A stretch of 59,930 nucleotides of DNA from NCBI GenBank assembly GCA_009602725.1, contig WELB01000025.1, positions 198,496 through 258,425 on the forward strand, read 5' to 3'. Under the pieces are notes generated by a model. It was not told the origin of the DNA and ran no database searches. It saw only the letters and a program-made list of their open reading frames with translations. How positions within the stretch are numbered: position 1 is the first letter of the stretch; each line of letters starts with the position of its first letter. Of the stretch, positions 39,850 to 53,800 are shown piece by piece. The stretch comes from Spirogloea muscicola. Lineage: Eukaryota > Streptophyta > Zygnematophyceae > Spirogloeales > Spirogloeaceae. Made by a program: the position numbers and the translations under genes.

Positions 39850-40070
39850 CCTTTGAGCTGGGCCCCTGCGTTGCTCAGGCCAATGCTTTGCACCAGAAAG
39901 CTAGGCGAGCTCTAGTTGGTGGCAGAACGGCTTCGTATCTGACATCTAGTATTCAGGCATCGATGAGCGACCTTTATGTTTTGACCCGTGGTGACTGAGC
40001 GGGTCAATCTGCTGTAGGTGATGTGCGTCTCTAGATGTGCTTGCCTTTGTATTTAGCCATTTGGCCTTTG
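39850..40070 (+). repeat. Divergent element 3' end, copy 2 of a direct repeat
   Basis: Direct-repeat partner of 37640-37870. The sense frame reads ARRALVGGRTASYLTSSIQA then SMSDLYVLTRGD and stop near 39999, aligning with the GRALAAASG...SDLxLLTRGY terminus of the main family. Confidence 0.65.
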
Positions 40071-40379
40071 TTTGTTTCAAGTACACGAAAACTTTTCTTT
40101 ACACAGCCATCCCTTGCATTTGCACGTTACTGCCCCCTTGAGGCTCTAGCCACACATCGGGGGTGCTGGGCGTGTACTAAGCCGGGCCACTTGCTTGCGT
40201 GGTGGTGCTTCGACGCCCAGATTAGTCTGGCAGATCACAACTGCTCACTTGTGGCTACTAGAGTCCCCCTTCATTTATGCTTTCCATTTTGTTGACTCAG
40301 CCCTCTTGAATGCATTGGTTCTTCTTACTCATGATGTCTGGCTTGCTTTGGCCTCCCCTCTCATTTCATGCGCACCACG

Positions 40380-40450
40380 CTCTCTTTGGACCTTGTCCAT
40401 TCATTTCGGGCTAGCCTTCAAGGCTTCCTTCTTCCACAGCCATTGCCCGC
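40380..40450 (+). mobile_element. Degraded hairpin tail
   Basis: GGACCTTGTCCATTCATTTC followed by GGGCTAGCCTTCAAGGC, a decayed hairpin. Confidence 0.5.
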
Positions 40451-40599
40451 TTAACCAGGCAAGCGACGATCAACGTCAACCGGGCATTTGCAACTCAATG
40501 ACTCGACCTTTCCCAGCAGCTCGCACTGCGAGCAGTGACCGGGCGTCAAGAGCAGCAGAGTGAAAAGCCGGCTTCTTGAATGCCTCCGGGTTGCTGGCT

Positions 40600-40975
40600 C
40601 AGGTTGCTGCCCTTGCCCCTCCCACTTCCTTCCAGGCGTTCGCTTTCAGGCAGGCCTTCAGCTGCTGCCTCTGGTTTTGACGTGGCGACACATTCCGCCT
40701 GCTAGCTACTCCGAGTTGCAGCTGTTAACTGGAGGTTATGGAGATGCCGCTTGCACAGCTGTGTGGTTGCGTTTCTAGACCCCTTTGCACACTTGGACCA
40801 TGGGGCTGCCCTTTCGTCTTTCGGATCTGCAGCTCCTCACTCATAATTATTAAGTTATTCACCCTGCCCCAGTTCTGAGACAGCGCTTTTGGCCCCTTCG
40901 TACCTTGTCAATTCCCTTCGGGCTGGATTATCACAGCCCTTGACCCCATTGGGAGAGCCACTCCTTCTGTAGCCA
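40600..40975 (+). mobile_element. Two consecutive 3' ends and one hairpin tail
   Basis: A first remnant ends SYSELQLLTGGY near 40738. A second ends LRLSDLQLLTHNY-like with stop near 40852, followed by the full tail (GGCCCCTTCGTACCTTGTCA, hairpin at 40920-40939, CCCATTGGGAGAGCCAC). Confidence 0.7.
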
Positions 40976-40999
40976 TGGCCCTCTTGTAAGTTGCTTTGA

Positions 41000-41804
41000 A
41001 GATCTCCAAGAGTTTCCTCCATTATCCAGCTAGTGCCCGTTCACAACAACGAAGCACAAAGTGAGGAACTCCGCTAAGCAACGTCTTTGTCAAAGTTTCC
41101 GTGCTGGCAATCTCAGCCCTTTGGAAAAGCGCCAGCCCAGAGTCATTGTTCCCTCTGGGTTGAACTCTGGGTCTAAGGGCTGTCAATCTGTTCTGTACCT
41201 AAGTGCTACCTTGTCTCATGTCGATGGCTTGCCAGGCATTGGACTAGCTGGTGGCAGATAGTAGCCAGCCTCCTGCACAATTTATCAAGAGCTGTTGACC
41301 ACTTCGAAAACAAGGAGCTGTCAAAACTTTTTGAAAAGGTGACTACAAAGAGTGCCTGTCATTAAATCTTCCACCGTTCTTTGTCTTACGACCACCACGA
41401 CAAAGGGCGGATAATTAAGCAAGGTGCTTGCAAGACACCCTCACCTGCTACTTGCAGGTAATATCATCAATAAGATCATCATCAAACCATTGCAAGACAT
41501 CAGAGTAATTCAGATTCAGATTTGGATCAAAATGTAAAGAATTTGTTGATGTGGGCAAAGTCTTTGCAGGACTGCTGAGCCTAGTCCAAAAATTTGCAGG
41601 ACTCCAGCAAGCCATTTTCAGGAATGCCCACTGTTTCTTAACACTGTCCCAGGCAGACCACATCGTTCCTTTGGGATTGCTGCTAGTGCAGCTGATAACT
41701 TTCTCGCAGTGCTCAGGTTAGATGAGATCCTACATCAGTGCAAGCCAAACACAACCGACTTAATAGTACCTGTCATTTCGGCTCATTGCCAGGTATAATC
41801 CCAG
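41000..41804. other. 3' flank of PA200
   Basis: Contains a weak minus-orientation GCCAGCCC remnant near 41125 and otherwise nothing recognisable. It probably includes the PA200 3' untranslated region. Confidence 0.35.
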
Positions 41805-44800
41805 CTACACATAATATTGAGCAGAAGATGACAAGTCCGCAAGAGCCTGTCCACATAGTGAAGAGTAAGGATGTCAGCTGCTCCACAATCTCAGCAGCTT
41901 CTCATACAAGGACATTGTTAATTATATCACTGACTGATAGAGATGCATCTTGTACATTGTTGTATGATGGATAGGAGCCACTTGTCAACACCGCAGCTGG
42001 CACAAGGTTGCACACGAGCCGCAGGCAGGGCCAAACCTCCAATTGCTCATTGGTGAAGAGTGTCCTATGTAAGCTCCACATATCATTGTGGGTGCGTTTA
42101 AATTCTCCGATGGTGGATGTGACAGTACTACGAATTGGATTGGGCTTGTGAACAGAATTCACCATGACCATAAGTAAGTCAGGTAACCACCTGCAAGTGG
42201 AGGTTGACAATGAGTTTTTTGACGTAACAAGAATTTAGCTCATAATGGCAGGGTGATTTACGGTGCCTGTGCTGCGTGCCGAGTGTACTGCATCCTGAAA
42301 GTCGAAAGTGGACAGAGTTTGATACTCAGGGATATCATATGGGGTTGAGAGGATGCAGGCTCTCAGTCCAAGAATAGCTCCGTGATATGCTACGATGGAA
42401 GAAGTCGGGGGCTGCTTGGTCCTGCATGTTGGATGGCAATTACTTGGTGTCAGAATGATGGCATAAGCTAGGTCGCCCATACACATGGAGCGACTGTGTT
42501 CATGCAAGAATGAACCATGAAGCCTATGATCTATGCTTCATATATCAGTGCACATCTGAATGGTCCAGGTCCAACCTGCTAAGACAGGTTCCAGCACAGC
42601 CTAAGACATGCATCAGACCAGTGTAACTGTCTGTCTCACCTCGCCCCAGACTTTCTGGAAGCAGTCCGGGCTGTCTGAGCAGACCTCACAGAAGTCACAA
42701 GCCTCTGTCTTAGTTGCGCTGCCCAGTCAGAGTCAGCAACCTTCATGAGCCCCGACAGTGTTGTAGCTGCCAATTCCCTCACCTGATTCAGAAGATCATG
42801 GAGAAGTCAGGAATGGTCTTCCATGGTGAGAAATGCCAGCATTGCTGGGGCCTATGCAGACTACCAGGCTAGCGGATGAGAAACTTGTAGTATCAAGGGC
42901 TACTGCAGGTGAAAGTTCATGTGTAACAAAGCAGGGGTGACAACAGTGAAAACAACAGAGAGGTGACTCATATAACATAAATGTGACTGAGAGAGAGGTC
43001 TGAATCTAGTTGCACGAAGAGAGAGTTGATGATGAAATAACAGCGGCTTCCTCAAGAGTTGGATGCGGTGTTCAGAGGGTAGGCGTATTGTCTTGATCAT
43101 CCACAAGCGGCGACGCAAGGCAGGCAACTTGCAAGGCAGAACAGTGGCGCATAATCAGCCAGGCTTACCTCAAGTTGAACATCTTCTAGAAGCTCAACTA
43201 CTCGTTCCGCAATGGCAAGTAAGTCCGCCTCCGCAAGCAAGAAACTATGGCTGTCATCAAACACAAGGTTGAGGCAGTCAACACGGGAAGCCCCTAAGAG
43301 CAGCATGCAGTCGGCCCGTCTTTGCCTGCTCTTGCTAAATGATCTGCACAATTCTGGGTGGGCATACTGGCATGAAGTCATAACAGCCCTCACTACCTTC
43401 AAAAGCAGCAACTCGTCTCATTAGCATGCAGTGCAACTCACCGATATGTGAGGGGCTGTATAAACGAGAGGGCTGCAGCGCGAGTGTGCCACAGAGGTGC
43501 TGAGGTAGCTGAGAGCAGTACAGAGGTGGCAGTGTGCAGACAAGTGGCTGGCAGGGGCTGGTAGCCTAGGTACGCCAGCGCCTGCTTCGCCAGTAGAGAT
43601 AAGTCTGCATCTGATGTTTCCTGCAGGAAGCATCCGGTAGCATATGTGCAAACATTGTCACGTCAGGCTTGGACCTGCTAGCTGACATGACCGGCCTACA
43701 CCTGTGAGTTCCCTGGCTGCGAGCCTATCGATGGCCAAATACAAAGTCCAGGTGGGTGTAACCATGCCTACTATGCAAGAGGCACAGAAGTGTAAGCATA
43801 GACAAGCATAGCCTACTCACAAACATTGACTTGTTATGATGTTTGTCAGCCAAGCAGGCCACTCGCTCGAGACAAGCTTGCACGCTTTGACCTATAGGCC
43901 ACTGCAAATGACCAAAGCCCCAAGCAGGTCACACGATACAAGTGACTCTTATGACGAGGCTTACCTGGATGGCCAGGAGGACAGGGAGAAGGCTTATAAG
44001 GGTGTCCACAATAAAGACTGCGTCACCAGATTTCACACTTGCAATCACAAAGTACAGCATCTGCACAATCACGTCGTACCATGTGAACCCTTACTATTTT
44101 CCTGATCCACAATCATTGCAAGTGGGCCAGGGTCTGGCTTACAGTGCAGCTATGCTGTTGCTGACCAATCACGTCAGTAGTGACCCATAAAGCAGTGCTC
44201 TGCATTACCCAGGCTTTGAGCTCCTTCATTGCTTTGGATGGAGTTGGATAGATTACCAAACCACATGGAAAGTATACAGAAGGACCTGCATAGTCTGCAC
44301 CTCTTACCGTTTCCAGCCAGCGGACAGAGTCTTCTGCAGAGTCCACATCCATTGCGGAGATGCCAGCTGAGCTCATGCCATTTGTAGCCATTTGGATGCC
44401 CCCAGCATTACTAGCTGGAGACAGCTTCCCACCCGAGGCCTGGACTTTCAGCACCGCCTCCATGCCCTTGACTGCCAGATTAACCATGGCAGGTGCCTGA
44501 CTTGGAACCTCTTGCTGCTGTATCAAGCGAGCGGCCAACATAGCAATGAGCTGACCAACACGCTCCCTTATCTGCAGCAAATAGTGCATGACAATGAGCT
44601 GATAGTTCAATCTCCAGCAGATCAAGCTGTACATGATTATGAGGACCTCAATACCTACTCACAGCTATACTTACTGCGTCACACCAACTGCAAGTACTAT
44701 ATTCTAGACAACAACCTTCACGATACTACGTGAAAGTCCAAATGGGATATTGGTAGGGATATGCTGCTTCATCTTGTTCCATGATGCCTAGATAATGTGA

Positions 44801-47800
44801 TATATAAAGCTGACCTGCCGAGCTGGAGAGGCCATATTTCCCAAAAGCTCATCCAGGAGGGTGCTGTGTGCAGAGAGCTCAGTGTCACTCTGCAAGGTAG
44901 TCATGGGTGGAAGCTCCACGAACAAGGTTCCAATGAGCTGCAACCTCTTCGCAAGCTGCCCTGAAGCTGATGTTATTGGATATGGCTTCATCAGAGTGAT
45001 CAATAGGGGCTCTGTCAGCTCGCTCAGAGAAGGTGAAGTGTGTGGACTTGTAACTCGTGTAACTGCAAAGCGAACACATGCCACCCACTCCGGCAGGCTC
45101 TCCACTGTACACTGCCAGAGTGCAGTCTCTAATAGGTGCCTTATCCACGCCGACCACGCAGCGGATGTAGTGGGCGTGCCTGCGTGAAGTATTCCAGCAA
45201 TTGATTCTGCAGCCACACACTGTCAAGAAGCAAAGGCTAATAAGAGATGAACAAGTATCAAGCATGAATGCAGAATCTGCCCTTTCAGCACCACTGAAAT
45301 GAACATGCCGTGCTCAGGCCCTTGATTACCCTGCAAATGTTACCTGTAGGCCTTTGTCTCCAACAGTAGCTACAGCATCCTGTATGGGCTTCTGAAGTGC
45401 GTCGACTGCACTGTTGCCACCGAGAGCAACAAGCTGCTCAAACAGGAAAGCATTGGCTGCAGAGAAGCCATGGCCTCTGCTTGTGTGCGCCCACTCCTTG
45501 GTCACTGGCCAATCTGGAATTGGTGCCATCGAACTGAACACTCGACCCAAAGCGGCAGAGCTATCCATTGGGCCAGAGCGCCCTGCCATGCCCTTCATAA
45601 GACGTCCAATGCCATCTTCCGCGTCTAGATAGTGATCAACTGCCATACAGCTCACCAGGGCTTGCGCATAGGCTGGCGCTGCCATGGCCTCTCCTACAGC
45701 TGAGCCCACTTGTGTAGTGGTCATATCGGCTCTATTGATACTCATATTTGTGGCTTCCTCAGCAACCTGCTGTGCTTGTCCCTTGTTACCTTCTTTAACG
45801 TCAAGGAGCAGCCCAAGGAGAGCGGCAATCGAAACACGCCGAAGAGGTGGTAGGTCACTGACTAGTGTCTTGAGAAAGTGCCCTGCAAGGTGAACAATCC
45901 AAGGCCCTTAAATGGTGCTCTAATTCTCAAACGTATTTACCAGATATACAGCTACAGCAACACACTCACTTGGCTAAGAGTGATCATGTAGGTTTGATAT
46001 GCGCACCGACATATTGTGATAGCCCTGAGGATAATAGCAGCAGAAAGGCACTAGCCATGACGGAATATCTGCACAGAAACAAGCACATAGTGACTGCCTG
46101 TATTGGTTGGTGATAATTTGCTGCTGTTAGTGATATGCTTCAAGCAGACCTGCCATGAGTCAACATATGTCAACACCGGCACGAAGTACATGTTGCAAAG
46201 CTGCTCACTGTAGCACAATCAGCCTCTGACATAGCATGGACTGTACATCTGATTTCCCTGGTATGTGATATTATGGAGTGCCTGAATGTAATAAGCTCGC
46301 ACTTACCTCCAATGTATGTCACGCACACTGCCGGTTGAGAGGTTCGTTAATTGTTCCATGATCTTATTCATCTCTGGGGCACCGCTTTTGCTCGCTTGAT
46401 ATGTGTTGTTTGGTACTCCAGCATATCGCAATGCGAAATAGAAGAAAGCCTACACAAATGTGGGACACATGAGCAACTTGCACCATAACATAGGTAAAGT
46501 TGCTATCTAGCCTTATCAATTTGATAAGGCTGGAACATATCATGAGGAGCAACCCTTTGAATGTCACCTCTCCAATGGCAGTTTGAGCTTTTGGCGTCTC
46601 ATGATGACCACTGCACAGAAAAGCCGGCAGAAGTGAGTAATTGACTTGCAGATTTGCTAGGTGCTTCAATACTGCAAAGTGAAAGTGGAATCATGAGCAG
46701 GACACAGCAAATACCTGCTCATGATTGCCTCAACGAAGACAACCATTGCTTGCCAGTCCTGCCAAACTTGAAAATATTACACTGTAAAGTGTGCTTCACA
46801 GCAGATTGTTGTCTCGCCGTGACAAGCTTACTCATGGCATGATTAAGTCAAGCAGGGACTGCTGTCAACCTTGACCATATGATTGTATCTTGATCCCAAA
46901 CAACATAGCGATTCATACAATACTCCAGAAACAGTTCTATGCCATGTCCTCTGACATGCCAAAAGAGGACTGCTATCAAATGCTAACTTGTGTCACCATA
47001 AGCGGATGAGAGTGTCATTGATCTAGACCACAAATAGCATATGCTAAAAACCTGAGACCTGCACACAAAATTGCATGCACCTGCGAAACTGTGCGCATGA
47101 CTGGCCTAGTGACCAGCAAAGCGCAAGCTCCTTGAGCAGCCTCATCAGAAGATGTTGGATCCATAAGCGCCTTGCTGATGCCTGTAATGACAATGTCGTT
47201 AATGGGCGGGAACCTCTTTATAAGTGACTCCAGCGATGCTTTTGCTGACCTGAGAGAAGCCAGAAAACGTAGGAACTGAGCACGAAGCATACAAAGCAAC
47301 TGGATGTAATGGCGACATAGTAAAGCAGGCATGGCAGATATGTCACAAATTAATGAGGATCTCATTCAAAGTCAAGGAACCCCGCTGAGCTTACACACGG
47401 ACGGCTTTGTAGGGGTGCAAGGAGAGCTCAAGCAGATCCTGCGCAATGACCCTCACACCAGAGGCGATCGGTGGTGATGCTCCACTAGCACATAGCACGC
47501 GGTACCCAGCCTGGCTTGCACGCCACTTCGAATGCAAGTATGCTTTCTCGCGTACTAGCCATCGAGGTCTGCAGTACATTTCAGAAATGTGATTGTTGAT
47601 ATAACCAGACTGCTCATGAGCTTAGCATGCCCACCCTAAGGAGCTTGTGGAGTACAAGCAATACTTGACTGTATTGATTCTGTGCTGATCCGCCATACTT
47701 GTTTAGCTCACAAAAATGGACAGAGGAAGTCCATGAGTAGCTCTTCCCACAGACCTGTGATACAATAATACCTTGAGCTGACTGTCACCACAAGCACAGG

Positions 47801-50800
47801 CCAGCGGACGACAGTAGGGGTTTGTACCTTCGGCGACTATATCCATTAGAATGGCTGATATTGCTGGCCCGTGGCTCTGTCAGAGCATGACTATCATGAA
47901 TCCATGAATTCTTGTCAAGAGACCACTCCATATACTCCAAGGACTCTGCACAGGAATTGGAAGATGCACAAGGTCAGGTTACAGCTGTAGCAGCACTGCT
48001 TTGTCACACCAACCATTTCCTTAGTAGTTTACACGGACTTACATTCCTACAGCAACTCACAAATCACAGCAACGCCACAGTGTGATATGACTGCATTTCC
48101 TCCGAAAAGCTAAGCAAACATCATGCAGCAATGAAGGCATAAGACAGAAATGCTGCTGCTACTGAGAGCCATCAATTGTAGGCTGCATATCAAGAAGCTC
48201 ATTAAGAGACTGCATAGCCATCATTGCGTGTCTCAACTGATATTGACTAGGGCGTCCATGTTGCTTATGAGCAGGTTGAGGTTGACAGCGTCATCATTTC
48301 TCTTATCCAAGAAATGTCTGCATAAGAAGCCACCATGGTGTACTCGCTGTCTGTCAAGTGTGGTTGACATAAGACACACTGTTGATTTCACCTAACAATG
48401 AAGCTTTACCCTGCAAGCTGCCCTTTTATGTCCAGACAGTACCAAGTAGACTACTATTTTGCTATGTCAACCTGTCCCAAGAGTCTATGTCATGTAGCTG
48501 CCAGCTTCTGGCTCTTAGCACGCAAACAATACATGCTGAAGATGCTGAAAAAGCTTCAAGCTTGATTGAAGGGCAACCATCTTGGAGGAAGGATCATACT
48601 TGCATGCTTGATGTAAGATCTCTACAACTTCCCTCCTTATTGCTGCTGAACCCACACTTGGTCCAGACGATCCAACGACTGTCAATGCCTCCTCATTTGA
48701 TACCTGTGACATGCTGACAGCTGCAGTTTCTGTGGCTGCATGGGCACGATCTTCAGCTACAAGTTCTGGAAGACATGAGCGCACGCCCCGCAGACAGGAG
48801 TCAAGGCGTAACAAGGTGGTCCTCCAAGCATCCTTCTCCAAGCCTGACATTGGCAGGTAAGGTGCACCCGTGTCACATTGACATGCAGAGCTTGCATCTC
48901 GGCATGAGACGAGTGTCCACAGACTCTGCACTGTTGGACCTTGAACCAGATTACCAACACAGAGCAGTAAGGAGAGCTCAATCAGGAACACCAGATAAGA
49001 TTGCATATTCACTCTGAACCACCAGGTGCCCTGAAAGCAAAGGAGGCCAAGACGAGGACATGCTACAAATGCAAGGTGCATACTGATATGGCCATTGAAC
49101 GGGCTTGTCTTCAGAAGAACTCCAATATCAGCTATAGCCCCTCTCAGATGTCTACTGAGCAGTTCACTGACAAACTCCAACTCCTCCTTGCAGGCAATGT
49201 GCCAAGTGGGTACCTCCCAGAGGCTCGTCATCATTGAATCCGCAGAGTTTTGTTGAGCTTTATCTGCCAGCTTGCTACTAGAGTGATTGTTGTGATTGCC
49301 CATGAACGAGTAATCTTTCGAACCAAACCACACCTCCACTCCATCTGCGTCTGGAAGAGGAGGCGCACTCCTGCACAATATAGGCAATGGCAGATCCAGG
49401 ACAGAGGCGTAATACATTATTATCTTAACAGCTAAGCTTCACATATGAACACTTTCAGGAACCATCTCATGAACCACTCAGCTTTTCTACATCTCGCACC
49501 TGTACCCGTGCTCGTCATAATAGAGAACAAGTGTGCTCAATATTGAACTCAGAACACCACCCGCGGCTTCTATGATCTGCGGACCAATGACACACACAGA
49601 CATGAGAGAAGCGAGGCAACGAGCAACTTAACAAGTTGCACGGGCAAATACGACTGTCCTTGTTTCTCCTTATGACATAGTCCAGTGCAAGAATATTGAT
49701 AAAAGCAGAGTGCTATACTCCTCAATTGATACCTTAGGTGCAGGAGCATCCAGTCCTGCATTCAGGACTTCAACAATCTGTTCTTTGTATGGCAGCCAGG
49801 CTTTCCCACCAAACATAACACATGCTCCCAACAAGCTGAAGTGGTAGTATACAGCTGAAACTAATGAGGGAGATAATGATACATCCTGCAGTGCAGACAG
49901 GTCCTCGTGCTTGAGGGCGCATGCAGAGCTGCACTGCAAGCAAGAGCTGCAAGGTCTATCAACCTAGCAATTACTTGTTCTGCTTCATGAAGACATATAG
50001 TCTTCAGCAAGCACAAAGAGCTTGTGGGTGGCTGCCAAGAAGTTAGTGCTGACCTGATTGGCAGAGAAGTTGCCATGCATTGAGCTCACATCACTCCGAC
50101 CTGTCTTTGGAACCCCCTCCAACTCAAGCTGTATCATGTCCATCAAAGGTTTTGCTACCTCGACTGCAGCCTCAGCTGCATTTGCATAAACGAGAAAAGT
50201 ACAAAGGACTCCTATCTCTGCAATGGCCCCCAAGTGAATGTTGGTCCTCACATACTTGGAGATCTTTCTCAGTGCCTGTGCATCGACAGCAGCACACACA
50301 GCACAAGCAGGAGCTGCAATATTAGCTGCTGCATATATTGGAAGCATCACACAAGCCACGAGTGTTTTCTTAAAATTGTAACACACCAATATAGAGAGAT
50401 TTGTGGCCTATCAACAACCTGATGCAAAAGGCTAGGGGAAAGACGGCTGAAGAGGAGTCCCAGTGTAGATCTATAAGGGGAACTTGACTGCATCAGGAAT
50501 CCTCTTGAGGTCTTCCCATCATTGGCGTACATGTCATTGTCCCCGCTGTCATAAGAAAGAGAAACAAGACAAATTGTACTAAGTGCCAACAGCTGGTTTC
50601 TACCTTTTTTCCTTCAGCCTGACATCATTACTTGATTGCAAGCTGAGTTGCTAAGCATAACAAGATATAACCTGAGACCAGCAACCAATTGCAAGTTGTA
50701 CAGAGAAAGAATGGTACCTTGACAGGGAGACATTGTTTGAATCCTCGAGATGAGATAGCATACTAAGCACATGGGACAAAAATTCCTCCAGCCACTCAGA

Positions 50801-53800
50801 CCAATCCACAGGAATGACTGTGTGATCCTCTGCAATCTCACCAATCTGCTCACCAGGACATTGACGTTCAGCAAGTCTGACACAGCCTCCACCAAATGCA
50901 CACAACCCAGTTGCTGAACCAAATTTTCCTGCATGCAGAATGATACAGATCCTCTAGTTGCAAAAATTTCCATGCCTTACAAGTAGAACGTACTGTAACA
51001 AGCACAAGCATCAACCTCATGCTGGGTGAGGGAAGACAGAAAGAGTTGGAAGGTCTACATTGGAAAACACTGCCTCAAAGAAACGCAATGTGGCAAGCGT
51101 TTTGGGAGGATCGTTTGCATCTATCCCTGGAATTGTTGCATACATGGCATCCGCTAGTGCTTCTCTACTTGCAGCCACCACAGCATTTGTCTGTTCTTCA
51201 TCCCCTGAGCTGATGTGATGAGAGGTAGAAGAGAATATCAACAGACTTCTGGTGCAGAGACCCAATGTGGTAACTGCAGCTTCCAACTGATGTGTTGCTG
51301 TTACCTGTAAGCAAATTGCAGAAGATGGAGCATGCTGAATATGAGGAACTCACAACAGTCCTTCTAAATCAAGGCCAAAGAAGCACAAATCTGAAGAGTA
51401 GTGTCACAATAAGAGGCTTTGTGTATGCAATTTTGGATAGACAACCGTTACACGATCCAATGCTTTCAGACGCCATTTTGAAACCGCAAGCTCAACCAGT
51501 CAACTTGCATAGCATAGCTATCCAGAACAAGGAAGTGCATCGTACTGTTTCAAGAGCTTGGCTGAAGTTGGTGAGCACTGAGGGGACAACAGAAGCAGGT
51601 GCCACATATGACAGCCCCGCCGCTACACTGGCAGCAACCCCTGCCAAAGTGCCAATCTTGCTGAACTGTGCTCTGTCCACCAACCGCATGACACAAACAA
51701 CGAATCTTCTTTGCTCTGCTTGCTCAAGTGGCTTTCTGAATCCATTCGCCTCTGTCCATTCTCCTCTGAAATTGGTCAGACATGACACGCTGGTCTCAGC
51801 AGAATAAGATACAGGTTCCGGCTATCACGTCCAGGCAGCTAAGATGGACCTCTCCAGGAGCAACATGTCATGCTTTTGTCGAGTGATTAACAACCAAACA
51901 GGGAGTAATTGCAAAGAAAAAACCTCACCCAAAGAAGCTTATCACAGCACTCAATAGGTGACAGGCAAAAGTAGTCTCAAGTACCTTGTCTCGTAGGCAA
52001 GTCGCTTGAGGAAATAGAAGGTAAGGTTCCGGAGGAACTGCTCTAAGCTTTGAGTCCAGCTGCCCCCATTGGAAGGATGTAAATATTGTTCAAGAATCTC
52101 GACCAACTTGTCAAATTGACTGAATGATTGCGGTAATAGTACAACGCAAATTTTGGCAATTGGCTTGGTCATATCCATACCTCCCCAACTCTGGTACCAT
52201 CAATTTCACGATCACATTAGTGACAAACAATCTGAAGGTCAAAGGAGCCCCTACAAAGGTCTATGCAGGCAACCACAGTAAGCACAAGTGTCCCATGAAC
52301 ACAGTAAGCCGGATCCTACGGCTGCAAGCTAATGCGTGATAATACTCAACACTACACAATCCTTACTATTTTGATAGTCAACACACGAGGCAGTAATATT
52401 TATAGGTGAGGAACTTTGCCAGCACCTAGACTACTTGTAAGGTGATCAACAGCTTACATTTGAGAAAGCCTGAACACAGGAAGCTGGAGCAGACCTGCTC
52501 ACAGGTGATGCACCCATAGACTTGCCAACGGGCAAGTGAAAGAAGGACAAAAATTTGGTAAAAAGAACAGGCAGATAGGCCACCCATTCAGCACTCTCAT
52601 CTTCACGTATATGATGACTGTCAATAGAGCCAGTTGACGAGGCTAGACTGCCGACTGGCAAGTGCTTGACACATCTTGCAAAAAGCGTGATCCACTGCTG
52701 ATCCCAATACGTGCAGTGAGGTATGCGAGACCAAAGTGCCAGCCACTCGTCAAGCCACAGACTGCATGCATAAAAAACACGTCTGAGCGTATTCAATCAA
52801 GCTTAACTACTGCATATTGCAGTCATTAAGCGGATTTTGTGAGGTAGCAGAAGCTTTGTGCTGCTATTAGCTACCAGCAGACTATACCTGCCCACCTGAC
52901 TGAGTGACAAGAAGAACTACAAGCATTCGCTCATCCTGTTACCTGACATGTCTTGCAGATGGATTGGTAATTGTGACATTGTTCATACACTATCTCAAGC
53001 ATCTCAAGTGCACAACCCAACTCAGATGATGTGCCACCCACTGTCTGTAGCATACCTCCAAGTGTCATTTCCTCCAAAGGGGGGCAGACATGGCATAAAG
53101 AGTGATAGGAGGCCTGCCGCTTCCAGAGCAACATTATCTGAGAGGTCTTTGAATAACGGCCTGTCATAAGGACATAAGGAAAAGGCAGTTCGGCTCACCT
53201 GAGCAGGCACACTGCACTTAAAAGCTGTGGGCAGCAAGAGTTGCACCTCACTTACTAACTGGCCAACGAAGCGCAGGCATGCTTAAGAGCCTTGCAATGT
53301 AGTCTGAGCCTGGTGGCTTGATTCATACTACTAATCTCAAACACATGGAAGTCAATTCGCGATTTCCCAGCTTGCAGCAAACAGTACTAGCCATCTGGCA
53401 AGGCGTACCTTAAGAGGCTCCAGATTTCTGCAGCTGACCCTGGTGGGAAGTACCTACGGGCTCTACGAATGAGGTTGGATAATGCCCCCAAGTGCACCTG
53501 CTGCAGTGCAGCACCCCTCACACTTCGCTGCCTGTGTGAGGGCCGACATGAGTAGAGTAAGCAGAAGCACCCACCAAGCTAGAATCTCATGCAAACCAAG
53601 GCCGTATTGGCCAGTGCTGGGAGACATGACTGCTCTACACTTTGCTTAGCAGTGGGGTCCGCTAGAGCACCAAATTCACATGGAGGGCAGTTGCCTGTCT
53701 CCAGCGAAGAGCAGCACACCTAGAAAGGGCTTGGAAAGGCTAGTTGTTGATCAGATCTAGGCCGAAGCAGAAGAGAAGATGCCTCTGACCTGCTCAAATG

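Noticed and set aside
41902-42036. PA200 ending by read-through past EQLE to a stop near 41902
   Set aside because: The read-through residues do not resemble any PA200 end, whereas a GT-AG intron joins in phase to a microexon matching the known terminus.
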